The notes beneath the pieces are model-generated. The model searched no databases. It had not been told where the DNA came from and saw only the letters and a program-made list of their open reading frames with translations. A stretch of 64,000 bases of DNA, taken from NCBI RefSeq assembly GCF_003815675.1, contig NZ_CP033918.1:2232001-2296000 (forward strand), written 5' to 3'. The position numbers and the translations under genes were made by a program. The stretch is from Chryseobacterium sp. G0186. GTDB taxonomy: Bacteria; Bacteroidota; Bacteroidia; Flavobacteriales; Weeksellaceae. Positions 43,137-51,454 of this stretch are shown in pieces (the first letter of the stretch is position 1; each line of letters starts with the position of its first letter).

Positions 43137-45044
43137 ATGATTTCTCCGCAGGATTTTCAAAAGCTAAAATATGATACTCTTAAGTATTTCTGGGGCTACA
43201 CAGGCTTCAGGGATTCTCAGGAAGAAATTATTAATGCTGTCATCAATGAAAAAGATACACTGGTACTACTCCCTACAGGTGCCGGAAAATCGTTATGCTA
43301 TCAACTTCCGGCTTTACTGAAGGAAGGAACCTGCCTTGTTATTTCTCCTCTTTTGGCATTGATGAAAGATCAGGTAAATCAACTTAAGTTTCGTGGTATA
43401 GAAGCAGAATATCTGTCTTCAGAACTTGATGAATATGATGCAGAAACCATTTATGACCGCTGCAAAGAAGGTCTTACAAAATTACTCTATGTCTCTCCTG
43501 AAAGATTGACTAATAGTCAGTTTCTACAGAACATTGAGGAAATTGAGCTGTCTTTTATTGCTGTGGATGAAGCACACTGTATCTCAGAATGGGGACAGGA
43601 TTTTCGACCTAGCTATCAAAACATTAAAGGTTTCAGAAGCAATAATCCTGAAATCCCTTGTCTGGCCCTTACAGCGACTGCAACGCCAAAAGTTCTGAAA
43701 GAAATTAAAAATAAACTTGAACTCAGAAATCCAACTGTTTTCCAGAAAAGTTTTAAAAGAGATAATATCAAGATCTTTGCAGAAGAGGTTTCCGATAAAT
43801 TCCAACGGGTTCTTGATATTTTAAAGTATAACACCGATTCCGGAATTGTATATGTAAGAACAAGAAAGGAGGCTGAACTTTTAGCTGAATTTTTGAAAAA
43901 AAATCATCTCAAGAATGTTGATTATTTTCACGCAGGATTAACTACAAAGGAAAAAAATACAAAGCAAAATACCTGGAACAATAGTGACAACCAAGTTCTT
44001 ATTTCAACCAATGCTTTTGGAATGGGTATTGACAAAGACAACGTACGATTTGTTCTCCACTACTCTCCTGCTCCATCAATTGAAAATTATTATCAGGAAA
44101 TCGGAAGATCCGGGCGAGATGGAAAAGAAAGTTTTGCATTCATGCTATGGAATAAACAGGAGCTGCTTAACTTTGACCAAATCTTAAAAAATCAAATTCC
44201 TAATAAGGCAGAATTTCTAAAAATCATCAGCTACCTCTACTCTATTTTTCAAGTAGCAGAATTTGAATTACCGGAAAAAACATTCCAACTGAATACGGCT
44301 GGTATTCAAAACTTCACAAGATTATCCAAAGCAAAGATCAATAATGTCCTTAATTTTCTCCACAACCAGGAGATTATTTATTATAATGAAAATAAAAGTC
44401 TGTCTTCTCTCGAGCTTTTCATTAAGGCAGACGAGATAGATCAGCTTCCACAAAAAGATGCCTATTTCATAGAACTTCTTCTTCGTGCCATGTCCGGAAT
44501 TACCACTCACAAGGTGATGTTCAGTGAACAACAGGTAAGCAATAAGATTGGGACAAGCGTGCCCCTGATTAAGGATCGTCTAAAGGAGCTTCAGCAAAAG
44601 AATTATCTGGAATATATAGATGGAGCCTTGGCCAGCATAAAGTTCTTAAAACCCCGTGACGAAAGACTTATACACAATGCCTATTGGAAACTTTTTGAAC
44701 ACATCCAAAGAAATAAGATCCAGAAATGGGAGGAAATGAAATTTTACGTAGAAGATAATCATTACTGTAAAATGAAACTTATTCTTGCTTATTTTGGTGA
44801 AAAAAATTCAAAAAACTGTGGACAGTGTTCTGTATGTGAAAAGAATAAGCAATCTATTTTCGGAAAAAATATATCTCAGCAAATCATTAATGTATTGGCT
44901 AAAAAATCGTCAACCATAGAAGAGCTATCGGTACAGCTAAGCTATCATTCCAAGGAAAGTATACTAGAAAACCTGATCTTTCTGTTAGATTCCGGTAAGG
45001 TAAGAATGTTGAATTTCAGAACGTACGCTTTACATAATGAGTAA
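43137..45044 (+). CDS. recQ: RecQ-family ATP-dependent DNA helicase
   Basis: This 3'-5' SF2 DNA helicase acts in recombination and repair. The 635-residue protein has Walker A LLPTGAGKSLCYQLPA (~43-58), the RecQ DEAH box and aromatic loop VDEAHCISEWGQDFRPSY, motif III ALTATAT, motif VI YYQEIGRSGRDG, then the RQC region with a zinc-binding NCGQCSVC. The family-typical HRDC domain at the C-terminus is not evident; the end (TIEELSVQLSYHSKESILENL) looks like a short winged helix. Many flavobacteria have a second, longer RecQ, so the symbol denotes family. Confidence 0.93.
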   Translation: MISPQDFQKLKYDTLKYFWGYTGFRDSQEEIINAVINEKDTLVLLPTGAGKSLCYQLPALLKEGTCLVISPLLALMKDQVNQLKFRGIEAEYLSSELDEYDAETIYDRCKEGLTKLLYVSPERLTNSQFLQNIEEIELSFIAVDEAHCISEWGQDFRPSYQNIKGFRSNNPEIPCLALTATATPKVLKEIKNKLELRNPTVFQKSFKRDNIKIFAEEVSDKFQRVLDILKYNTDSGIVYVRTRKEAELLAEFLKKNHLKNVDYFHAGLTTKEKNTKQNTWNNSDNQVLISTNAFGMGIDKDNVRFVLHYSPAPSIENYYQEIGRSGRDGKESFAFMLWNKQELLNFDQILKNQIPNKAEFLKIISYLYSIFQVAEFELPEKTFQLNTAGIQNFTRLSKAKINNVLNFLHNQEIIYYNENKSLSSLELFIKADEIDQLPQKDAYFIELLLRAMSGITTHKVMFSEQQVSNKIGTSVPLIKDRLKELQQKNYLEYIDGALASIKFLKPRDERLIHNAYWKLFEHIQRNKIQKWEEMKFYVEDNHYCKMKLILAYFGEKNSKNCGQCSVCEKNKQSIFGKNISQQIINVLAKKSSTIEELSVQLSYHSKESILENLIFLLDSGKVRMLNFRTYALHNE

Positions 45045-45178
45045 TGCATTTAAAATGATCATGTATCTTAACAGCACACTCTAAAGTAAAATTCTGTAAC
45101 CTAAAGTTTATATTCAATTCTTTTAGCACAACTTATAAGTATCAACGTCCAATTTTCAGCTGTGAACAAGTAAAAACT

Positions 45179-45186
45179 TATCTTTG
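45179..45186 (+). promoter_or_regulatory. -7 element very close to the fmt start
   Basis: TATCTTTG matches the flavobacterial TAnnTTTG element and ends only 4 bases before the fmt ATG (45191). If used, the fmt mRNA would be leaderless or nearly so. No TTG is seen 17-23 bases upstream. Confidence 0.4.
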
Positions 45187-45190
45187 CAAT

Positions 45191-46141
45191 ATGAAATCAT
45201 TGAAAGTTGTTTTTTTAGGAACTCCTGAGTTTGCAAAAACTTCATTGGAGGCTATTCATCAATCCCATCATAACGTGGTAGGCGTTGTAACTGTTGCTGA
45301 TAAGGCAAGTGGCCGTGGACAGAAAATTAATCAATCCCCGGTAAAAGTATATGCTGCAGAAAATAACCTCCCGGTTTTTCAACCTGAGAAATTAAGAAAC
45401 CCTGAATTCTTGGAAGAACTAAGAAAGCTGGATGCTGATGTTTTTGTAGTGGTAGCTTTCAGAATGATGCCTAAAGTTCTTTTTGAAATGCCTAAAATGG
45501 GAACATTCAATCTTCATGCTTCTTTATTACCAGATTACAGAGGAGCTGCTCCTATCAATTATGCGGTGATTAATGGTGAAGAAAAAACAGGAGCCACAAC
45601 GTTCTTTATTAATGAAAAAATTGATGAAGGAAATATTCTTCTTCAGGAAGAACTGGAGATTATGCCTGATGAAAATGCAGGATCTCTTCACGACAGGTTG
45701 ATGGAAATGGGTTCAAAATTAGTGGTAAAAACGTTGGATGGATTAGCCGAAGGCGCTATTGAAGAAAGACCTCAGCCACAGGTAGAACATCCCAAAAATG
45801 CCTATAAAATATTTAAGGAAGATACCAAAATCAATTGGGATGCTCCGTCAAAGACAGTTCATCAGTTTATCCTTGGAATGTCCCCATATCCTGCAGCTTT
45901 CACCACCTTAAAAATTGCAGAGGAAGAAAAAGGATTAAAAATATTCGGGGGTAAATTTGAAATTTCAAACCATGGGAAATATTCAGCGACTTTAGAGATT
46001 TCAAAGAACGAATTTAAAATCTATACAGAAGACGGTATTTATTATCCACAGGAGCTTCAATTAGAAGGCAAAAAAAGAATGAATGTGAAAGATTTTCTGA
46101 ATGGTTTCAGAAACTTTGACGAAATCACTCTTCAAGATTAA
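45191..46141 (+). CDS. fmt: Methionyl-tRNA formyltransferase (Fmt)
   Basis: Fmt formylates initiator Met-tRNA using 10-formyltetrahydrofolate. The 316-residue protein has the formyltransferase core: VVFLGTPEFAKTSLEAI, VVTVADKASGRGQKI, and the active-site segment FNLHASLLPDYRGAAPINYAV with catalytic Asn/His. The family motif TGATTFFINEKIDEGNIL follows, then a C-terminal oligonucleotide-binding-like domain (~205-316). Def, its usual neighbour, is not adjacent; recQ is upstream and a broken Crp/Fnr gene is downstream. Confidence 0.96.
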   Translation: MKSLKVVFLGTPEFAKTSLEAIHQSHHNVVGVVTVADKASGRGQKINQSPVKVYAAENNLPVFQPEKLRNPEFLEELRKLDADVFVVVAFRMMPKVLFEMPKMGTFNLHASLLPDYRGAAPINYAVINGEEKTGATTFFINEKIDEGNILLQEELEIMPDENAGSLHDRLMEMGSKLVVKTLDGLAEGAIEERPQPQVEHPKNAYKIFKEDTKINWDAPSKTVHQFILGMSPYPAAFTTLKIAEEEKGLKIFGGKFEISNHGKYSATLEISKNEFKIYTEDGIYYPQELQLEGKKRMNVKDFLNGFRNFDEITLQD

Positions 46142-46258
46142 ATATAAAACGATTTCGGTTTTAAAAAATCAAGAAAATATTCAACTACTTTAGTTATTTT
46201 GAGGTATAACTTTATGTACATTAAAGTATATTTAAAATAGCTAAAGTATTGTTTTTAA

Positions 46259-46839
46259 TCAATTTTTATTAACAATTCTCCTCCGTATTCTGCTTATAAA
46301 TTCCGGCGTAACTCCCAGGTAAGCGGCAATCTGAATATTGGTAAGACGATGAGCTGTTTTTGGATAGTCATTTAGAAATTCAGTATACCGCTCTTCAGAG
46401 GATTTACTTAGATTATCAATAATTCTGCGCTGTAGTGCTATAATGGACATCTGGAACTTAAGCCTCATCAGTCTTTCTATTTCAGGCATCTCAACGTATA
46501 GTTTTTCTTTATCTTCTTAGCAATCAGAAGAATTTCACTGTCCTCAAGAGCCTGAATATTCAACTTTGATGGAATGCCATTAATAAAGCTGTCAATATCA
46601 GAAATCCACCAGTTTTCAACCCCAAAATATAATATTTGTTCAGAGGTATTTTGGTCAGTATGGAAAACCTTAAAGCAGCCACTCACTACGAATCCCTCAA
46701 ATTTACAGATCCCTCCCTCCTTTAAAAGAAAATCTTTCTTCCTCATTTTTTGAAGGGTGAAAGCATTACAATATTTTTCCAGCTTTTCGTCTGAAATATC
46801 AATATACTCTCTGATGTGTGTTTTTAAAGCCTCTGTCAT
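46259..46839 (-). pseudogene. Crp/Fnr-family transcriptional regulator, frameshifted
   Basis: Two overlapping minus-strand frames encode the two halves of one Crp/Fnr protein. 46839-46477 gives the cyclic-nucleotide-binding-like domain (FLLKEGGICKFEGFVVSGCF ... ALEDSEILLIAKK). 46489-46259 gives the rest of the linker helix and the DNA-binding helix-turn-helix (LTNIQIAAYLGVTPEFISR). In the second frame the sequence before the Met reads EDKEKLYVE, which continues the family pattern directly after LLIAKK. A one-base loss in the purine-rich tract aagaagataaagaaaaac (about 46505-46525) explains the break; the total of 581 bases is one short of a multiple of three. Confidence 0.85.
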
Positions 46840-46854
46840 AAATAATTAAAAATA

Positions 46855-46886
46855 AAAAAAGGTTTAGAAAAATCCTAAACCTTTTA
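46855..46886. terminator. Bidirectional terminator, ribB side
   Basis: Stem AAAAGGTTTAG/CTAAACCTTTT with a 7-base loop and T runs on both strands, between ribB and the broken Crp/Fnr gene. It ends ribB transcription. Confidence 0.85.
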
Positions 46887-46944
46887 TTCTATATTGTAAA
46901 CAATCAGTTACTGTGAACTGAATTCACAACTGATTACTCGTATA

Positions 46945-48066
46945 TTATAATTGTACCAACTCTGTTACCTCTACATCATATCCTCCAACCTGAGGTTTGA
47001 TATTAGGATTTTGAGTGATTACCTTAAACTTATTGATTCCTAAATTCTTTAAGATCTGCGTTCCTATACCATAATCTCTATAGTTGTACGCTAAAGTAGG
47101 ATGTTGCTCCTGCCCGTCCTGATAGTTCAGGAACTGCTGAAGTTTTCTTAATGTATTTTCAGAATTTGATACGTTATTGATGAAAATGATGGCTCCTTTT
47201 CCTGCCTCATTCACCATATTGGTTACTTTTTCCAATAAAGGTTTTTCACCATTATTCAATCTTGTCAATACATCAAAATAAGAATCTGAAGACTGAACTC
47301 TTACTAAAACAGGCTCATCTACCGTCCAGGCTCCTTTTGTCAATGCAAAGTGGATTTGGTCGTTAGAAGTCTCTCTGAAAGCATAAAAATCAAAATCTCC
47401 GTAGTGGGTTTTTACTTTTTTCTCTTCAAGTCTTTCAACAAGGTTTCCTTTTTTAAGCTGATAGTGGATTAAATCTTCAATAGAAACAATCTTCATATCG
47501 TGTTTTTGAGCAAAAGCGTGAAGTTCTGGTAAACGTGACATTGTTCCATCTTCGTTCATGATCTCACAGATCACTCCTCCTTCTTTTAAACCTGCTAAAT
47601 GTGTAAGATCAATAGCAGCTTCTGTATGTCCTGCTCTTTTCAATACTCCTCCTTTTCTTGCACGAAGCGGGAAAATATGTCCTGGTCTCATGAAGTCTGT
47701 AGGCTTAGATTTCTCGTCCATCAAAGCTAAAATAGTTTTCGCTCTGTCTCCTGCTGAAATTCCTGTAGAAGTTCCGTTTCCTAAAAGGTCAACAGATACA
47801 GTAAATGCAGTTTCTTTAGGGTCGCTGCTTCTGCTTACCATTACCTCTAGTCCAAGCTCATCACATCTTTTTTCAGGAAGTGGCATACAAATTAACCCTC
47901 TTCCGTAAAGCGCCATGAAGTTGATAATTTCCGGTGTTGTCAATTCTGCAGCACAAAGAAAATCTCCTTCATTTTCTCTGTCTTCATCATCTACTACTAT
48001 GATTATTTTACCATTTTTAAGGTCTTCAATAGCCTCTGGAATAGTATTTAATTTAATATCAGACAT
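46945..48066 (-). CDS. ribB: 3,4-dihydroxy-2-butanone-4-phosphate synthase with degenerate RibA domain (RibBX type)
   Basis: RibB converts ribulose 5-phosphate to the four-carbon riboflavin precursor. The N-terminal ~205 residues are intact RibB: VDDEDRENEGDFLCAAE, GHIFPLRARKGGVLKRAGHT, EGGVICEIMNEDGTM. The C-terminal ~165 residues are collinear with GTP cyclohydrolase II (RibA), but the zinc-binding Cys triad is absent: the region after VLVRVQSSDSYFDVL has no Cys, and the QEGRGIGL-type motif is replaced by NNVSNSENTL. It should therefore lack RibA activity, as in proteins termed RibBX; a separate ribA is expected elsewhere. It has its own good promoter; no FMN riboswitch fits in the 67-base gap upstream. 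Confidence 0.9.
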   Translation of the reverse strand: MSDIKLNTIPEAIEDLKNGKIIIVVDDEDRENEGDFLCAAELTTPEIINFMALYGRGLICMPLPEKRCDELGLEVMVSRSSDPKETAFTVSVDLLGNGTSTGISAGDRAKTILALMDEKSKPTDFMRPGHIFPLRARKGGVLKRAGHTEAAIDLTHLAGLKEGGVICEIMNEDGTMSRLPELHAFAQKHDMKIVSIEDLIHYQLKKGNLVERLEEKKVKTHYGDFDFYAFRETSNDQIHFALTKGAWTVDEPVLVRVQSSDSYFDVLTRLNNGEKPLLEKVTNMVNEAGKGAIIFINNVSNSENTLRKLQQFLNYQDGQEQHPTLAYNYRDYGIGTQILKNLGINKFKVITQNPNIKPQVGGYDVEVTELVQL

Positions 48067-48084
48067 TTTTACTTTTTATTTTTG

Positions 48085-48116
48085 CAAAGATACTCATAAA
48101 AATAAGCATCTGCCAA
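48085..48116 (-). promoter_or_regulatory. Promoter of ribB
   Basis: On the minus strand TTG (48114-48116) and TATCTTTG (48085-48092) are 21 bases apart, fitting the flavobacterial consensus; the ATG (48066) follows 18 bases later, giving a very short leader. Confidence 0.65.
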
Positions 48117-48133
48117 TTAATCTGAATGGTTTA

Positions 48134-49138
48134 TTACGCTTTGGATAAAGAGTTCACAGCATCTCTGAAAATCTCGTAGGATCTTAATCTTTTCTGATGG
48201 TCATAGATATGAGAATTGATCATCAACTCATCCACATTAAATTTTTCCTGGAAATCTCTAAGTTTTTCCTGAATTTCAGTCTGGTCTCCAATAAAAGTAT
48301 ATCTCAATTTTTGTAAAACCATTGATTTTTCCATTGCCGACCAGATTTCATCCATATCATCTACTGGTGGAGCGAAAGGTTTTCTGTCATTTCTCACAAT
48401 ATTGATGAATGCTTGAAATAAGGTGGTGGAGATTTTATGGGCTTCTTCAGACGTTTCAGCAGCAACTCCGTTTACACAGGCAATGATATAAGGTTGAGCC
48501 AAATATTTTGAAGGTTCAAAATGTTCTCTGTAAATTTTAAATGCCATTTCCATCTGCTCCGGAGCAAAATGCCCTGCAAAAGCATATGGTAAACCCAATT
48601 CAGCCGCCAACCATGCACTATCCGTACTGGATCCTAAAATATAAAGCGGAACATCCAACCCTTCACCAGGAATGGCACGTACCATTGCATTCGCATTTTC
48701 CTTGGAAAAATAACGTTGAAGTTCGAGAATCTGTCTTGGAAACTGTTCGTTGATAGTAGCGGGGTTTCTTCCTAGCGCCTGAGCCGTCAAGCCATCAGTT
48801 CCGGGGGCTCTACCCAATCCAAGGTCAATTCTTCCTGGAAAAAGGGACTCCAAGGTACCGAATTGTTCTGCAATAATCAGAGAACTGTGATTCGGAAGCA
48901 TAATTCCTCCTGAACCTACTCTTATTTTTTTTGTTCCATTGGCTATAAAACCAATTAAAACAGAAGTTGCAGAGCTGGCAATGCTTTCCATATTGTGATG
49001 TTCTGCCAGCCAGAATCTTTTATAGTCTAAATTTTCAGTATAATTGGCCAAGGACAGGCTATCCTGAAAGGTATCATGAATGCTTTTTCCTTGCTTTACG
49101 GGAGCAAGATCTAAAACAGAAATTTCAAAATTTTTCAT
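48134..49138 (-). CDS. LLM-class flavin-dependent oxidoreductase
   Basis: ATG 49138 (MKNFEISVLDLAPV) is the likely start, as family members begin with this strand; the frame is open 11 codons further upstream. The 334-residue TIM-barrel protein is of the bacterial luciferase-like superfamily, YhbW-like: FWLAEHHNMESIASSATSVL, RVGSGGIMLPNHSSLIIAEQ, RIDLGLGRAPGTD, LYILGSSTDSAWLAAELGLP. It would use reduced FMN to oxidise an unknown organic substrate. Its proximity to ribB (flavin precursor) is suggestive, but both have separate signals. Confidence 0.93.
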   Translation of the reverse strand: MKNFEISVLDLAPVKQGKSIHDTFQDSLSLANYTENLDYKRFWLAEHHNMESIASSATSVLIGFIANGTKKIRVGSGGIMLPNHSSLIIAEQFGTLESLFPGRIDLGLGRAPGTDGLTAQALGRNPATINEQFPRQILELQRYFSKENANAMVRAIPGEGLDVPLYILGSSTDSAWLAAELGLPYAFAGHFAPEQMEMAFKIYREHFEPSKYLAQPYIIACVNGVAAETSEEAHKISTTLFQAFINIVRNDRKPFAPPVDDMDEIWSAMEKSMVLQKLRYTFIGDQTEIQEKLRDFQEKFNVDELMINSHIYDHQKRLRSYEIFRDAVNSLSKA

Positions 49139-49287
49139 AATTATAAATTGGGGTCTTAAAAAACCAAACAAATTTAAAACATATAAATTGCATTAGTTAC
49201 TTTTTGTAATTGATAGGATTGATTGATGAGTTCAGGGAAAAACTATTGAAATTTAATTTCACTTTCATCGCTTTTGCTTATATGATT

Positions 49288-49320
49288 TTGAAAATTGACT
49301 TCATTCATTTTGTATATTTG
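49288..49320 (+). promoter_or_regulatory. Promoter of the small-gene cluster
   Basis: TTG at 49288-49290 and TATATTTG at 49313-49320 are 22 bases apart, matching the flavobacterial consensus, 63 bases before the first gene of the cluster. Confidence 0.6.
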
Positions 49321-49383
49321 ACTTCATCTGATCTTTAAGCATCCTATTGATGATGAAAAAGACCATGAATCATTTGAAAAGAT

Positions 49384-49863
49384 ATGATAAATCCAGAATC
49401 CAGCATTGATTTCATCATGAAAGAACCTGAAGTTTCAATTGATGATGATAAAGTAATTCACAACAAGAATTCAAGAAAGAATACAATCAAACTGACCAGA
49501 TCTCAGTATGAAGAAACTTCTATGGTCTGGAAATTATCACGATTTTTGAGGAAGGAAGAATTTAACAATATTGATTTTCAGTATATTTCTTCAAGTACTC
49601 AATTGTCCAATGGACTGTCTTATGAACCTGTTCTCTCTTTGCTGAACTCTAAAACTGTATTTGAAAATTATCTTCCTAAAGAAAACGATTTTTTATCCAT
49701 CCGGATGGAATATAAGCATCCTGAGATTAACAAAAAATCCAGGCCTTATATCGGAAATTACATATCTTTTATTTATTCTCATGAATGGGTAGTCAACAAA
49801 GGTTTTGATCATATTGATCGCGAATATGAAACCTTATATGAAGGAGAGGTTAAAATTTCCTAA
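49384..49863 (+). CDS. Uncharacterised 159-residue protein
   Basis: I do not recognise this protein. It has no signal peptide or transmembrane segment. It is charged, with a central helical stretch (QYEETSMVWKLSRFLRKEEF) and a beta-like C-terminal half with several Tyr/Phe (YIGNYISFIYSHEWVV). It is the first gene of a run of four small co-directional genes. The size, acidity and clustering resemble orphan immunity or accessory cassettes, but this is only contextual. Confidence 0.65.
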   Translation: MINPESSIDFIMKEPEVSIDDDKVIHNKNSRKNTIKLTRSQYEETSMVWKLSRFLRKEEFNNIDFQYISSSTQLSNGLSYEPVLSLLNSKTVFENYLPKENDFLSIRMEYKHPEINKKSRPYIGNYISFIYSHEWVVNKGFDHIDREYETLYEGEVKIS

Positions 49864-49914
49864 TCATTATTTTTCTTATTCCTATATTTGGTGCACTATA
49901 TAGCATATAAACTA

Positions 49915-50343
49915 ATGAAAGAAGAAGTAAAATTCAAAAGAAGAATATTTAATGTTGACAACAATCCTTTTGAATTATGGATTAATACAAGTGTAATTGA
50001 TGATCCTCATAAAAATGACTTTAGCTGGTGCTGGCGTGTTGAACTGCGAAAATTTGATGACACAGAAAATGATGAAGCAAACCTTCAGCAATTAATGATC
50101 GAGATTATTCAAAAAATAATGCCGGTTTGTACTATTAAAATGACCGGAATCACTCTTCATAAGGATCTATACGAAATCATCTTTTATGCAAAAGAAGAAG
50201 ATACAAAAACAATAGCCGGAGAATTTATTGAACTCCCTAATGAAATTGAAGATAGAGAAAAAAGATTTATAGGATACCATTCTAAAAGAGATAAGAATTG
50301 GGATCATGTAAAGCTCTATTTTGAAGCAATCACTAAAAAGTAA
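49915..50343 (+). CDS. Uncharacterised protein, DUF695-like
   Basis: ATG 49915 (MKEEVKFKRRIF) is taken as the start; the frame is open upstream only to a TTG inside a -7-like TATATTTG (49883-49890), which may give the gene its own promoter. The 142-residue cytoplasmic protein has an N-terminal FELWINTSVI, a central helix (QQLMIEIIQKIMP), and a C-terminal YHSKRDKNWDHVKLYFEA that is reminiscent of the DUF695 family; the match is weak. No known function. Confidence 0.6.
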   Translation: MKEEVKFKRRIFNVDNNPFELWINTSVIDDPHKNDFSWCWRVELRKFDDTENDEANLQQLMIEIIQKIMPVCTIKMTGITLHKDLYEIIFYAKEEDTKTIAGEFIELPNEIEDREKRFIGYHSKRDKNWDHVKLYFEAITKK

Positions 50344-50375
50344 TTGCTATTATTTAATAGACTAATTCCAAAATC

Positions 50376-50825
50376 ATGAAAACAAAAATTATGTATATTG
50401 AAAACAAAGCTTACGGCCACAGTGGGCCAGCTTGGATTGGTTTTGTTGAATTCTCAAAATCCGGACAAACCATTTATTTTAATGGTAAGGCTTTGAAGAG
50501 GCTTAAAAATACTGGAACCTACGGAAATCATTTTGACATAGAAACAGGAGAAGAATATTGGGTTTCTGGTATCAAGAAAAATGGACATAACAGACATCAA
50601 TTTGGTAGCGGAAAAATTATGCTTGAAAAAAATTCTGTTGATGAATATCTGAAATTAGTAGATTTTAATTATATTGACAAAAATTATTTTGAAATCGTTG
50701 AGTGTATTTCAACTGATAAAAATAAATTTAATAAAATAGAAAATAGAGAGGTTGAATTCAGAAATAACAGCTATCGTGCTACTTTTTTTGATAGTAATCA
50801 TAGAAAATTAATTTTAGATATTTAA
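50376..50825 (+). CDS. Conserved small protein of unknown function
   Basis: The 149-residue cytoplasmic protein begins MKTKIMYIENKAYGHSGPAW, then IGFVEFSKSGQTIYFNGKAL and EYWVSGIKKNGHNRHQFGSG. Similar proteins are common in bacteria and sometimes wrongly labelled 1-deoxy-D-xylulose-5-phosphate synthase; there is no transketolase domain here. It starts 32 bases after the previous gene and abuts the next gene (stop at 50825, next ATG at 50826), so it is co-transcribed with the lipoprotein gene. Confidence 0.75.
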   Translation: MKTKIMYIENKAYGHSGPAWIGFVEFSKSGQTIYFNGKALKRLKNTGTYGNHFDIETGEEYWVSGIKKNGHNRHQFGSGKIMLEKNSVDEYLKLVDFNYIDKNYFEIVECISTDKNKFNKIENREVEFRNNSYRATFFDSNHRKLILDI

Positions 50826-51263
50826 ATGAAAATTATTTATTTATTCCTAATTTCATTTCTGTTAATAAGTTGTTCTTTTAATCAGACTTTTTCAAACAGG
50901 GAATCTGATAAAAAAGAAGCCGAAAAAATTCCTCAAAAATTTTATTGGGAATTCAGGTATGGAAGCAATTATGATAAAATCAATGAGCTATTCAGTGAGA
51001 AATTTTTTGAAATCACCAGCAAAGAAAAGCTTAATGAGATAAATACAGTTACTCAAAATGAGTATGGAGCTATTGAAGACTATACCTTAGTAAAATGGGA
51101 AACGTTTGTTGTGACAGGAACTAATTCGAAAAGTCAATATGTTTTAACCTATGATGTTAAAAGAAGTTTAGGAAAAACACAAGAAACCTTTTCTATGCTA
51201 AAAGAAAATGGAGTTATTAAAATTGTCGGATATAGGGTTAATCATGACTTATTAGACAAATAA
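50826..51263 (+). CDS. Small lipoprotein of unknown function
   Basis: The 145-residue protein has a lipoprotein signal (LLISCSFNQ, Cys ~16). The mature part reads KFYWEFRYGSNYDKINELFS, then FVVTGTNSKSQYVLTYDVKR and ends NGVIKIVGYRV. This has the look of small NTF2-like or DUF4019-like periplasmic domains, but I cannot assign it. It ends the four-gene cluster and is followed by a strong hairpin. Confidence 0.7.
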   Translation: MKIIYLFLISFLLISCSFNQTFSNRESDKKEAEKIPQKFYWEFRYGSNYDKINELFSEKFFEITSKEKLNEINTVTQNEYGAIEDYTLVKWETFVVTGTNSKSQYVLTYDVKRSLGKTQETFSMLKENGVIKIVGYRVNHDLLDK

Positions 51264-51307
51264 AAAAGAAAAGAGATTTTGACAGCCGTTAAAATCTCTT
51301 TTCTTTT
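51263..51307 (+). terminator. Terminator of the small-gene cluster
   Basis: Long stem AAAGAAAAGAGATTTT/AAAATCTCTTTTCTTT with a 10-base loop and T run, starting at the stop codon. Confidence 0.85.
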
Positions 51308-51404
51308 TTATTACTCACTTACAACAAATCAACAATCAATAAAAAATCAAATATTTCAACATTAATAATTCATCAATAAGAGAAATAAATTACTATATTA
51401 GTAT

Positions 51405-51431
51405 TTGAAAAGCAAAACAGATATACTTTTG
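51405..51431 (+). promoter_or_regulatory. Promoter of the astacin-like gene
   Basis: TTG 51405-51407 and TACTTTTG 51424-51431 are 16 bases apart, one base short of the usual range; the ATG follows 24 bases later. Confidence 0.5.
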
Positions 51432-51454
51432 ACACCATTTTAAAAAATATTAAT

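Noticed and set aside
46945..48066. Bifunctional RibAB call
   Set aside because: The RibA half lacks the zinc-binding Cys triad and catalytic motif, so only RibB function is supported.
48067..48133. FMN riboswitch ahead of ribB
   Set aside because: Only 67 bases separate ribB from the neighbouring gene and the promoter takes up half of it; the conserved RFN element does not fit.
50376..50825. Annotation as 1-deoxy-D-xylulose-5-phosphate synthase
   Set aside because: The 149-residue protein lacks thiamine-diphosphate and transketolase motifs; the name is a known propagated error for such proteins.
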